Source: Dictyoglomaceae bacterium (lineage in GTDB: Bacteria > Dictyoglomota > Dictyoglomia > Dictyoglomales > Dictyoglomaceae). From it: DNA of 10,888 bases. The position numbers and the translations under genes were made by a program. Below the pieces are notes generated by a model that worked only from the letters and a program-made list of their open reading frames with translations, had not been told where the DNA came from and did not search any database. The stretch spans positions 1 to 10,888 of the forward strand of contig JAOADF010000051.1 in the NCBI GenBank assembly GCA_026417425.1, written 5' to 3'. This document shows positions 1 through 7,096 of this stretch, piece after piece. Numbering within the stretch: the first letter of the stretch is position 1; the number at the start of each line of letters is the position of its first letter.

Positions 1-964
1 AGTAGGAATTTTAGGAGATATAATGTTAGATGAATATATTATAGGGAAAGTATCAAGAATATCTCCTGAAGCTCCTGTCCCTATTGTGGAAGTGGAAGAA
101 GAATATTCTCTTTTAGGTGGAGCAAGTAATGTGGCAAATAATATAAAAAGTCTTTTAGGTGAGCCAATTCTTTTTGGAGTAATTGGAAGGGATAAGGGAG
201 GAGAAAAGATAATAAATCTTCTTCAAGAAAAGGGAATTATTAGTAAACTTTATATGGATAGAAATAGACTTACAACTCAGAAAACGAGGATTATAGCTCT
301 AAATCAACAAGTGGTAAGAGTGGATAGAGAGGTAAAAGATTTTATATCAGAAGAGATAGAAGAGATCATTTTTCAAAATATAGAAGATTATGTTAATGAA
401 ATAGATATTTTTGTGCTTTCAGACTATGCTAAGGGAGTTTTAACTCCTAAATTAACCGCTGAGGTTATAACTTTAATAAAAAGTAAGGGAAAAAAAGTAA
501 TAGTCGATCCTAAAGGGAGAGATTATAAAAAATATAAAGGAGCAAATCTTATTACACCTAACGAAAAGGAAGCCCAGATGGCAATAAATGCTGAAGAAAA
601 TTTTGATCTATTTTCTTGTGCCAAGAAATTATGGGAAATTACTAAAGGGGAAGGAATTTTAATCACCCGAGGAGATAAGGGAATGTTTCTTTTTGAGCCT
701 GAATCTCAAACTTTTATACCTGCCCTTTCTTCTCAAGTAAGAGATGTTACGGGAGCTGGAGATACTGTTGTTGCAACCCTTTCCCTAGCTTTAGTAGGAG
801 GAGGAAGTTTATTGGAGTCTGCTCTTTTATCCAATTTTTCTGCCAGTATAACAGTTAGGAAACTGGGAACAGCTACAGTAACTCCTAAAGAACTTAATTC
901 CATAATTCCTGAGAGCATAGAACTTAGAGATGGATGGATATTCTTTAAGAAAGATAAAGAATAG
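1..964 (+). CDS. rfaE1: D-glycero-beta-D-manno-heptose-7-phosphate kinase, 5' end outside the window
   Basis: Cytosolic PfkB/ribokinase-fold kinase that phosphorylates heptose 7-phosphate at C1 in the ADP-heptose pathway. The frame is open to the window edge and reads VGILGDIMLDEY through the ATG at 23. This matches the family's N-terminal (L)VVGDVMLDxY strand, so position 23 is not the start; only some first residues are missing. Counting that Met as 1, the substrate loop GGASNVANN is at 32-40, a KTR/NQQ-RVD block typical of RfaE1 at 87-102, VLSDYAKGVL at 131-140, VDPKGRDY at 161-168, TPNEKEA at 178-184, and the PfkB signature DVTGAGD at 241-247 with D247 as the expected catalytic base. All key motifs are intact. 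The gene overlaps rfaE2 by 35 bp in a different frame, so the two halves of the common HldE fusion are separate proteins here. Family identity is secure; the exact sugar substrate is inferred from family and neighbour. Confidence 0.93.
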   Translation, partial: VGILGDIMLDEYIIGKVSRISPEAPVPIVEVEEEYSLLGGASNVANNIKSLLGEPILFGVIGRDKGGEKIINLLQEKGIISKLYMDRNRLTTQKTRIIALNQQVVRVDREVKDFISEEIEEIIFQNIEDYVNEIDIFVLSDYAKGVLTPKLTAEVITLIKSKGKKVIVDPKGRDYKKYKGANLITPNEKEAQMAINAEENFDLFSCAKKLWEITKGEGILITRGDKGMFLFEPESQTFIPALSSQVRDVTGAGDTVVATLSLALVGGGSLLESALLSNFSASITVRKLGTATVTPKELNSIIPESIELRDGWIFFKKDKE

Positions 965-1421
965 AGAAGAATTGAAAAATATAGTAGAAAATCTAAAAAA
1001 AAAGGGGAAAATTATAGTTTTTACAAATGGATGTTTTGAACTTCTCCATCCTGGTCATATTGAGATTTTAGAAAAAGCAAAGAGTCTTGGAGATATTCTT
1101 ATTGTAGGAATAAACAGTGATAATTCTGTGAAAGAAATTAAGGGAGAAAAGAAGCTAATTCTTGACGAAAAATCTCGACTAAGAATAATCTCTTCTTTAG
1201 AAGTTGTAGACTATGTAGTTCTTTTCCATGAAAAAACTCCAGAGAATTTAATTTCTGAACTAAAGCCAGATATTCATGTAAAAGGTGGAGATTATAAAAT
1301 AGAGGATCTTCCTGAAGCAAAGATTGTTAAAGATTATGGAGGAAAAGTTTTTATTTTTCCTCTCCTTGAGGAATTTTCAACAACAAAAATTATTGAAAAA
1401 ATATTAAAATTATATAAGTAA
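930..1421 (+). CDS. rfaE2: D-glycero-beta-D-manno-heptose 1-phosphate adenylyltransferase
   Basis: Cytidylyltransferase-like nucleotidyltransferase that transfers AMP from ATP to heptose 1-phosphate, giving ADP-heptose after the RfaE1 step. The 163-residue length fits a stand-alone RfaE2 domain. Motifs: TNGCFELLHPGH at 32-43 with the nucleotide-binding HPGH at 40-43, VKGGDY at 117-122, and the C-terminal STTKIIEKI at 150-158, which is diagnostic of the RfaE2 group. The family usually has FDLLHPGH; here the Asp is Glu, a mild change. The ATG at 930 lies inside rfaE1 and has only a weak purine-rich site before it. It gives about 26 residues before the first beta strand, as expected, and translation probably relies on coupling to rfaE1. 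The 3' end overlaps the convergent polymerase/GT9 gene by 12 bp. A run of nine A then four G (995-1007) lies early in the gene. Confidence 0.93.
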   Translation: MDGYSLRKIKNREELKNIVENLKKKGKIIVFTNGCFELLHPGHIEILEKAKSLGDILIVGINSDNSVKEIKGEKKLILDEKSRLRIISSLEVVDYVVLFHEKTPENLISELKPDIHVKGGDYKIEDLPEAKIVKDYGGKVFIFPLLEEFSTTKIIEKILKLYK

Positions 1422-3749
1422 TTTAACTTTTTCCCACACATCTTCTACTGTAAGCTTTCTCATACAATCTAGAGTATCACAAATTCTTTTTCTTCTTTCC
1501 CAAAGGCAAGGTTGACAAGAAAGATTTGTTTTTGCTACTTGAAAAATATCATTTTCAGGAATTATCTCCTTAGGATTTGTGGGACCAAAGAGGGCAACTA
1601 AAGGCTTATTTAAGATAACTCCTAAATGCAATGGTGCAGAATCTAAGCAAATCATAATCTTACAGAAGTATATTAAAGAAAGAAATTCTTGAAGAGATTT
1701 TGGAGTTATAAATATTCCATCAGGAATTAAACTCTTTAAAGAATTTCCTATTTCTTTCTCATCGGGACCAATGGTTATTATAAAAGGAATATTCTCTTTT
1801 TTTAATCTTTCACAAAGTTCCTTCCATTTTTCCCCTTCCCATCTTCTATCAATTCCCCTTTTTATGCTCATTTCACTAATTCCAGGATGTATTAGAACAT
1901 AATTAAAGGGATTTAATCCTAATTTATTCAGCTCATTTTCCACAATCCTTTTACTTTCTTCAGGGGGAGAGAGCTTGGGAAAAGAAAATTCATCGTCTAT
2001 ACCAAGAATTTTTATTAATCTATAATGAACCTTTCCCATATATTCATTTCTTTTTGAGGATGCCTTATGAGTATAGAGAAAACTTAATGGATTTTCTTTA
2101 TATCCTACCCTTTCTTTTGCACCTGTTAAATACATAAATATTGGTATAAAAGGTGATTTTCCTGAGGAAATAGTAAGACTATATTCTTCTTTTTTTAATT
2201 TAGTCAAAAGTTTAAAGGTTTCCCAAAAACTTAATTTATTCTTAGGATTAAACTCTTCAATTTCGTATCCTGCTATTTCTAAAATTTCTTTCCCCCTTGA
2301 TTCAACTATAACTTTTACCCTTTTAAATCTTTCTTTTAATCTCAGGAGAACAGGCAAGAATAAAACTTGATCCCCTAAGCCTCCTAAATTAAAAGCAAGA
2401 GCTTTTTTATCCCTTTCTGGATTGTTCAAATTTAAAAGAAAGGCACAAGCAAGCCAAAAGATTATTTGGGGATATGGTCTATACCATATGGTATCCACAA
2501 GACCATGGAAGAGAGGAGCAATTATAGAAGATAAAGATACAATTCCCATTACCTTTTTGGTGAAATCCCAATAGAAAAAAGAGGTGATAAAGATTTTGAT
2601 TAAAGTATATATCATTATCAAAAATATTATTAAAGAAAAGATACTTCCTTCTATAGCCAGTTCCAAAAAGAGATTATAAGAAGCTAAAGCAGTAAATTTT
2701 GGCTCCATATAGAAGGCATAAACTTGGCGAAAAACATCATTTCCTAAACCGATTCCTGTTATAAAGAAATCTTTGAAAATTTCAAAGGAACTTTTCCAAA
2801 TCATAACCCTTGTGGCATTGGAAGTATGTCCCCAGAGGGTAAACATGGAAAAAACCCTGGTCCTAAGATAACTTGAGGAAAAAATAAATCCTAATCCTAA
2901 TAATGTAATAATTGAATATATGATAATAAGCTTTTTTCGTGCTCTTTTATCCTTTTGCCAGAAATATAAAAAGATTCCCCCTAATAAAATTATAAGGGAG
3001 CCTAAGAAACCAAGATATGCACCCCGAGAATAGGTCCATATGATTGAAAGGGCAGAAATAATTATTGTTAAGGATATAAAGGATTTAAAGTAAGGATAAA
3101 AGAATAATGCGGAAAAAAGAAAGGGGAAAACCGAAATCAAATATCCTCCTAAAAGATTTGGATTTAAAAGGGTTCCATACACCCTTGTTACTCCTTCCGC
3201 TATTAATTCTGGATCTTCCCACCCTGCTAATTGAGGAACCTTTATGATCCATTGATATACACAATATATGGAAAGGATAAAAGTAGATAAAAGAATAAAA
3301 ATAACTGCCTTTTTTTGTTTTGATATATCATCAAAGATGTCTCTAAAGATAAAGAAGATTGCAAAATAAACTAAGAATTTTGCTAATCCCTTTATAGCAG
3401 AAATAAGATAAGGAGAAAATCCTGTAGCATAAATATTTATCCCTAAAAAGATGAAAAATAAAAGGGAAAATTTATCTAAACTCTTAAAAAATCTTTTTCC
3501 AGGAGATAAAAAAGTGATTATAAACCATAAAATAAAGGCAATAAAACTTAAAAGGGCAATTTTTCCAGTGGATAAAAAGGGAAGTAGGAACAAAAAAATA
3601 TATAAATAATGTTCCAAGACAAAATTTAGCCAAGGAAATATAAGGGATGAAGATATAATAGGTTCAAAAAACTTTTTTATTTTAATTTCAAGATTATCTA
3701 AGATTTTATATATTATACTTTCCTGCCAAAAAGATTCCATACTTTTCAT
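1410..3749 (-). CDS. O-antigen ligase/polymerase-like membrane domain fused to a GT9 glycosyltransferase
   Basis: Protein of 779 residues with two modules. Residues about 45-440 form a polytopic membrane domain with roughly ten or more hydrophobic segments and hallmarks of the Wzy_C/O-antigen ligase superfamily: RVYGTLLNPNLLGGY at 189-203, WTYSRGAYLGFL at 238-249, then TRVMIWKSSFEIFKDFF...GIGLGNDVF at 313-340. Residues about 448-779 are a soluble GT9 domain of heptosyltransferase type: NLGGLGDQVLFLP at 454-466, LIHPG at 619-623, DSAPLHLG at 703-710, PLVALFGPTNP at 716-726, and a Cys group (C745, C748, C757, C762) common in this family. The membrane part would act on lipid-linked glycan and the GT9 part would add a sugar, probably from ADP-heptose, at the inner face; this is inference. 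Position 358 is Tyr where WaaL-type ligases have a conserved His. It starts by ATGA overlap with the DUF4330 gene, with AAGGA upstream, and is the last gene of the operon. Confidence 0.87.
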   Translation of the reverse strand: MKSMESFWQESIIYKILDNLEIKIKKFFEPIISSSLIFPWLNFVLEHYLYIFLFLLPFLSTGKIALLSFIAFILWFIITFLSPGKRFFKSLDKFSLLFFIFLGINIYATGFSPYLISAIKGLAKFLVYFAIFFIFRDIFDDISKQKKAVIFILLSTFILSIYCVYQWIIKVPQLAGWEDPELIAEGVTRVYGTLLNPNLLGGYLISVFPFLFSALFFYPYFKSFISLTIIISALSIIWTYSRGAYLGFLGSLIILLGGIFLYFWQKDKRARKKLIIIYSIITLLGLGFIFSSSYLRTRVFSMFTLWGHTSNATRVMIWKSSFEIFKDFFITGIGLGNDVFRQVYAFYMEPKFTALASYNLFLELAIEGSIFSLIIFLIMIYTLIKIFITSFFYWDFTKKVMGIVSLSSIIAPLFHGLVDTIWYRPYPQIIFWLACAFLLNLNNPERDKKALAFNLGGLGDQVLFLPVLLRLKERFKRVKVIVESRGKEILEIAGYEIEEFNPKNKLSFWETFKLLTKLKKEEYSLTISSGKSPFIPIFMYLTGAKERVGYKENPLSFLYTHKASSKRNEYMGKVHYRLIKILGIDDEFSFPKLSPPEESKRIVENELNKLGLNPFNYVLIHPGISEMSIKRGIDRRWEGEKWKELCERLKKENIPFIITIGPDEKEIGNSLKSLIPDGIFITPKSLQEFLSLIYFCKIMICLDSAPLHLGVILNKPLVALFGPTNPKEIIPENDIFQVAKTNLSCQPCLWERRKRICDTLDCMRKLTVEDVWEKVKLLI

Positions 3750-4231
3750 TTTTCCTTCACCCTTATTGCGGAAATTACTCCTGTTACATCCGCTTTATAA
3801 CTTTCAATGGTAATTGACATTCCAACTTTTATTTTTGTCCCCAAGACTATGGAATCAGAGGTTACATATCCTCTTGCTGTAAAAGTAACAAGACAGTCCA
3901 CATTAAAGGGATTATTAATATCATCAATGGCTCTAAACCCATCCTTAAAATCAGGAATTATAATCTTTTTCTCATATATTTTTATATCTTTTACTTTTAC
4001 CCAGGCAAAAGGCTGATTCTTTATTCTTATAAATGCCTTTTCTCCCGGAACAATAAAATTATGATCCACTAATGGAAGATTCCTTATTATAAAATCTACT
4101 TCTATCTCCCTTTCCTCCCCCTTCATCTGAGTAAGGGGAGTTTTTCCTGATCTTACTAAAAAAATTCCTAATATTGCCAAAATTATCACCAATACCACAA
4201 ATAGATCAAAAATATTAACCTTCTTGAACAT
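3746..4231 (-). CDS. DUF4330 family single-pass membrane protein
   Basis: Protein of 161 residues whose function I do not know. It resembles DUF4330: a short basic N-terminus (MFKKVN), one hydrophobic anchor at about 9-26 without an obvious cleavage site, then about 130 residues of predicted beta-rich extracytoplasmic domain that alternate hydrophobic and charged residues and contain many valines and isoleucines. No catalytic motif or Cys pair is visible. The start is well supported: AAGGAGA (4239-4245) lies 7 bases before the ATG, in a 17-bp gap after the M28 peptidase stop. The stop overlaps the start of the polymerase/GT9 gene as ATGA, so the two are translationally coupled, and an accessory role in glycan assembly is a reasonable guess. 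The family assignment is by pattern memory and is less certain than for the neighbours. Confidence 0.75.
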   Translation of the reverse strand: MFKKVNIFDLFVVLVIILAILGIFLVRSGKTPLTQMKGEEREIEVDFIIRNLPLVDHNFIVPGEKAFIRIKNQPFAWVKVKDIKIYEKKIIIPDFKDGFRAIDDINNPFNVDCLVTFTARGYVTSDSIVLGTKIKVGMSITIESYKADVTGVISAIRVKEK

Positions 4232-4248
4232 TTAATATTCTCCTTTCT

Positions 4249-5544
4249 TTAATGTATAAATTTTATTATTAAGTCTATCACCTCTCCTAAATTTTGGTAA
4301 GATATCTTTTCGTAAGTATCTGTCCTTTGATGAAGATCTGGAATAACTAAATCTTCATCCGCCCTTGTTATAAATATTGCAGGAATTCCCATATTTACAA
4401 AACTATACTGGTCTGATTGAGTTAAAAGGTGATGTTCTCCTATAGGTATTAATTTCTTATTTATTTCCCTTAACTTTTCCCCATAATCCTCCGCTATATA
4501 ATTATAAGCTAAATAAAGATATTTTCCCCTTCCCACACAATCAAGATTAATATTCAATAAAGTTTTATTTAAAGAAAATATGGGATTTTTTACATAATAA
4601 TTTGAACCTTTCAAACCATACTCTTCCCCATTAAAAAAAGAAAATATTAGGTTATATTTGGGTAATATTTTCCCTTCTCTTATTATTTTTATAACTTCCA
4701 TCAATACTCCTACTCCAGAGGCATTATCGTTGGCACCACCAAAAAAACTTCCATCAGGATCCTTCCCCACATGATCCACATGAGCACTAATAATAATAAA
4801 TTTTTCTTCTCTTCCAGGAATTAATAAATGTAAATTTGATGAATTTTCCTTTTCCACTCTATATTTTATTTTATATTTCAATTCAATATTAGGATTTTCT
4901 CTATAATATTTTTTTATATTATCCCAGGAGCTCACTGATAGGAAAACAACAGGGATAGGATAGTTACTTAAAAATAAAGACTTCTGAGAAACAATATATT
5001 CCCTATTTTTATCAGTTATGAGAAAAAGAGCCAAGGAAGAGTTCGTATAGGCTAAATTAACCCTATAATCTATTCTATCCAAGGGCTTATCTTTGAGATT
5101 TTCATAACCCAATTGAGCTATACTTATCTTTCCATTGCTATCCTCATAATCATGAAAATTTAGTCCATAATTAGTAAAATTAATTTTCCCAAAAATATCA
5201 GAAGATCCAGTAAATAAATCTCTAAAATCTCTTCTGAAATTTCCTTCCCATAGGATTTTTTTATTAAGATAAATTTGAAGCCTTGGATTCTCTTCCAAAA
5301 TGTAAACATCTATGGGAAATTTCTGAATAAAAATTTGAGAATAAGATATTCCCATATCTAAGAGCTCATTCTTTAGAAAATTTATTGCTCTTTCATTCTC
5401 AAGGGTTCCTGCCTGTCTTCCTAAGAATTTTTCACTACTCAAAGTTTTTACGATATATAATGCATAATCTCCAACATTTTGAGATTCTATTCTCGAAAAA
5501 AATAAAATTACAAAAATTATGAATATTAATAATTTCTTAATCAT
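4249..5544 (-). CDS. Exported M28-family zinc metallopeptidase
   Basis: Secreted or membrane-tethered aminopeptidase-like protein of 431 residues. The N-terminus is a signal peptide: basic IKK, hydrophobic core about 5-16, polar residues from about 18. Residues about 35-235 are a non-catalytic region that may include a PA-like insert. The C-terminal half has a complete M28 dizinc site: SAHVDH at 253-258 (H255), GGANDNASG at 269-277 (D273, bridging Asp), FNGEEYG at 304-310 (E307 general base, E308 ligand), INLDCVG at 332-338 (D335) and DLHQRTDT at 403-410 (H405). It should therefore be active; the substrate (peptides, or another amide) cannot be read from sequence. The start overlaps the preceding beta-CASP gene by 8 bp and has AAAGGA upstream at good spacing. 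Membership of an operon with cell-surface genes suggests peptide turnover outside the cytoplasm. Confidence 0.9.
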   Translation of the reverse strand: MIKKLLIFIIFVILFFSRIESQNVGDYALYIVKTLSSEKFLGRQAGTLENERAINFLKNELLDMGISYSQIFIQKFPIDVYILEENPRLQIYLNKKILWEGNFRRDFRDLFTGSSDIFGKINFTNYGLNFHDYEDSNGKISIAQLGYENLKDKPLDRIDYRVNLAYTNSSLALFLITDKNREYIVSQKSLFLSNYPIPVVFLSVSSWDNIKKYYRENPNIELKYKIKYRVEKENSSNLHLLIPGREEKFIIISAHVDHVGKDPDGSFFGGANDNASGVGVLMEVIKIIREGKILPKYNLIFSFFNGEEYGLKGSNYYVKNPIFSLNKTLLNINLDCVGRGKYLYLAYNYIAEDYGEKLREINKKLIPIGEHHLLTQSDQYSFVNMGIPAIFITRADEDLVIPDLHQRTDTYEKISYQNLGEVIDLIIKFIH

Positions 5545-7084
5545 GCTTTATGTCCTTTATATTTTTAAGAAGAACCAAACTTGCCTTTAGTAAATTTAAA
5601 GTTTCATCGGAGATAGGAGCAATAAGCTGAGATTTTATTAGACTTACTTGATTTTCTAAATCTTTTATGATCTCTTCCCATTCAGGTTTTGGAACTTCTT
5701 TTACAGGATATATCTCTCTTCTTGCTAAATCAATACTTTGTCCCAGAGATGGTATTAGACTTTCATATCCTTTACTTTTAAGTAAAAGGGATAAAGCCTT
5801 TGCAGATTCAGGTTCTCCATGGGTTATGATGAATAGTGGTTTTGTTTGGAAGGATTCCACCCAAGACAATAAATCTTTTTGATCACCATGAGCAGAAAAT
5901 CCATTAATGGTATGAATCCTTGCATTTACTGATAGCTCTTCTCCCATGACATGAATCTTTTTTACTCCATCAATAATACTTCTTCCTAAGGTTCCTTGAG
6001 CCTGATATCCCACAAAAATTATATGGGTATTTTCCTTCCAAATATTATGCTTTATATGATGAAGGATTCTTCCACCAGTACACATTCCACTCCCTGCAAT
6101 AACTATTCCAGATTCTATAGTATTAATACTCTTTGATTCTTCCACTGAAGATACATAATTAAGATTTTGTAAAAAGAAAGGATCTTCCGATTCTAAAAAA
6201 TATTTTTGAATTTCTTGAGAAAGAAGATTACTATACTTTTTATAAATTTCTGTTATTTTCTTTCCCATGGGACTGTCAAAAAATATTGGAAAATCCTTGG
6301 GAATTACTCCTTCTTTTTCTAATAACATCAATTCATAAATAATTCTTTGAGCTCTATCCACTACAAAGGATGGAATAAGTATCTTCCCTTTCTCCTTTAT
6401 AGCTTCTTCAATTACTTCTCTAAATTCCTTTCTTGTTTCTTCTAAGGTTTTATGTAATCTATCCCCATAAGTAGATTCCATCACCACATAATCTGCTTGT
6501 TCTATCAAAGCGGGAGTTCCTTCCATTACACTCTCCCACTGCCCCAAGTCTCCTGAAAATACTATCTTTATATTATCTCCCCAAATTTCTAAGGAACTTG
6601 ATCCTAAAATGTGTGCAGAATCTCGAAATCTTACATTTATATCCTTAAAATCAATGATTTCATCGTAAGGTACTGGTTCAAAAAGCTTCATAGCAATCTC
6701 AACTTCTTTCTCTGTATATAATGGTTCTATTAATGGCTTTCCAGATCTCTGGTTTTTTCTATTTATTCTTTCTACTTCTTCCTTCATTAATTTTACTGTG
6801 TCTAACCAAAGTACTTCAGAGAGTTCAATAGTAGGAAGAACTGCATAAATCTTACCTTTAAAACCATCCTTAACCAATTTAGGAATTCTTCCTGAGTGAT
6901 CCAAATGGGCATGGGTTAATAATATGGCAGATATTTGAGAGGGATCAAAGGGGAAGGGATTGAAATTTTCATTTTCCGATTTCCCTTGAAAGATACCACA
7001 ATCAATAAGATACTTTTTCTCATTCTCTAATAAATAATTAGATCCTGTGACTTCTCCCACTGCACCAAAAAAAGAAAGTTTCAT
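5537..7084 (-). CDS. Metallo-beta-lactamase fold beta-CASP RNase-like protein
   Basis: Cytosolic protein of 515 residues, of the bacterial YSH1/CPSF-73-like beta-CASP group of metal-dependent RNases. Metal-binding motifs are complete: HAHLDH at 58-63, the His of DSAHILGS (H158), the Asp of FSGDLG (D179), and the C-terminal His of GFSAHGD (H399). A further THGE motif is at 421-424. The beta-CASP cap lies between about 200 and 385, with ESTYGDRLH at 203-211, the PSFVVDRAQ helix at 238-246 and GSGMCTGGRILHH at 331-343. An extra helical tail of about 50 charged residues (466-515) follows the RMMBL region and may serve in dimer or partner contacts. AGAGGTGA precedes the ATG. It is 12 bp after the Fe-S gene and overlaps the M28 peptidase gene by 8 bp. 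RNA is the likely substrate by family, but DNA-acting relatives exist. Confidence 0.92.
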   Translation of the reverse strand: MKLSFFGAVGEVTGSNYLLENEKKYLIDCGIFQGKSENENFNPFPFDPSQISAILLTHAHLDHSGRIPKLVKDGFKGKIYAVLPTIELSEVLWLDTVKLMKEEVERINRKNQRSGKPLIEPLYTEKEVEIAMKLFEPVPYDEIIDFKDINVRFRDSAHILGSSSLEIWGDNIKIVFSGDLGQWESVMEGTPALIEQADYVVMESTYGDRLHKTLEETRKEFREVIEEAIKEKGKILIPSFVVDRAQRIIYELMLLEKEGVIPKDFPIFFDSPMGKKITEIYKKYSNLLSQEIQKYFLESEDPFFLQNLNYVSSVEESKSINTIESGIVIAGSGMCTGGRILHHIKHNIWKENTHIIFVGYQAQGTLGRSIIDGVKKIHVMGEELSVNARIHTINGFSAHGDQKDLLSWVESFQTKPLFIITHGEPESAKALSLLLKSKGYESLIPSLGQSIDLARREIYPVKEVPKPEWEEIIKDLENQVSLIKSQLIAPISDETLNLLKASLVLLKNIKDIKHD

Positions 7085-7096
7085 AACTTCACCTCT

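Noticed and set aside
23..25. ATG at 23 as the start of rfaE1
   Set aside because: The upstream in-frame residues VGILGDI match the conserved first strand of the family, so the gene begins before the window.
930..1007. Programmed frameshift producing a fused RfaE1-RfaE2 protein
   Set aside because: A +1 shift would be needed before the rfaE1 stop at 962-964, and no convincing slippery site lies there; the A9 tract is downstream of that stop.
3807..4016. A 69-codon plus-strand open frame opposite the DUF4330 gene
   Set aside because: No ribosome site, no recognisable family, and complete overlap with a coupled operon gene.
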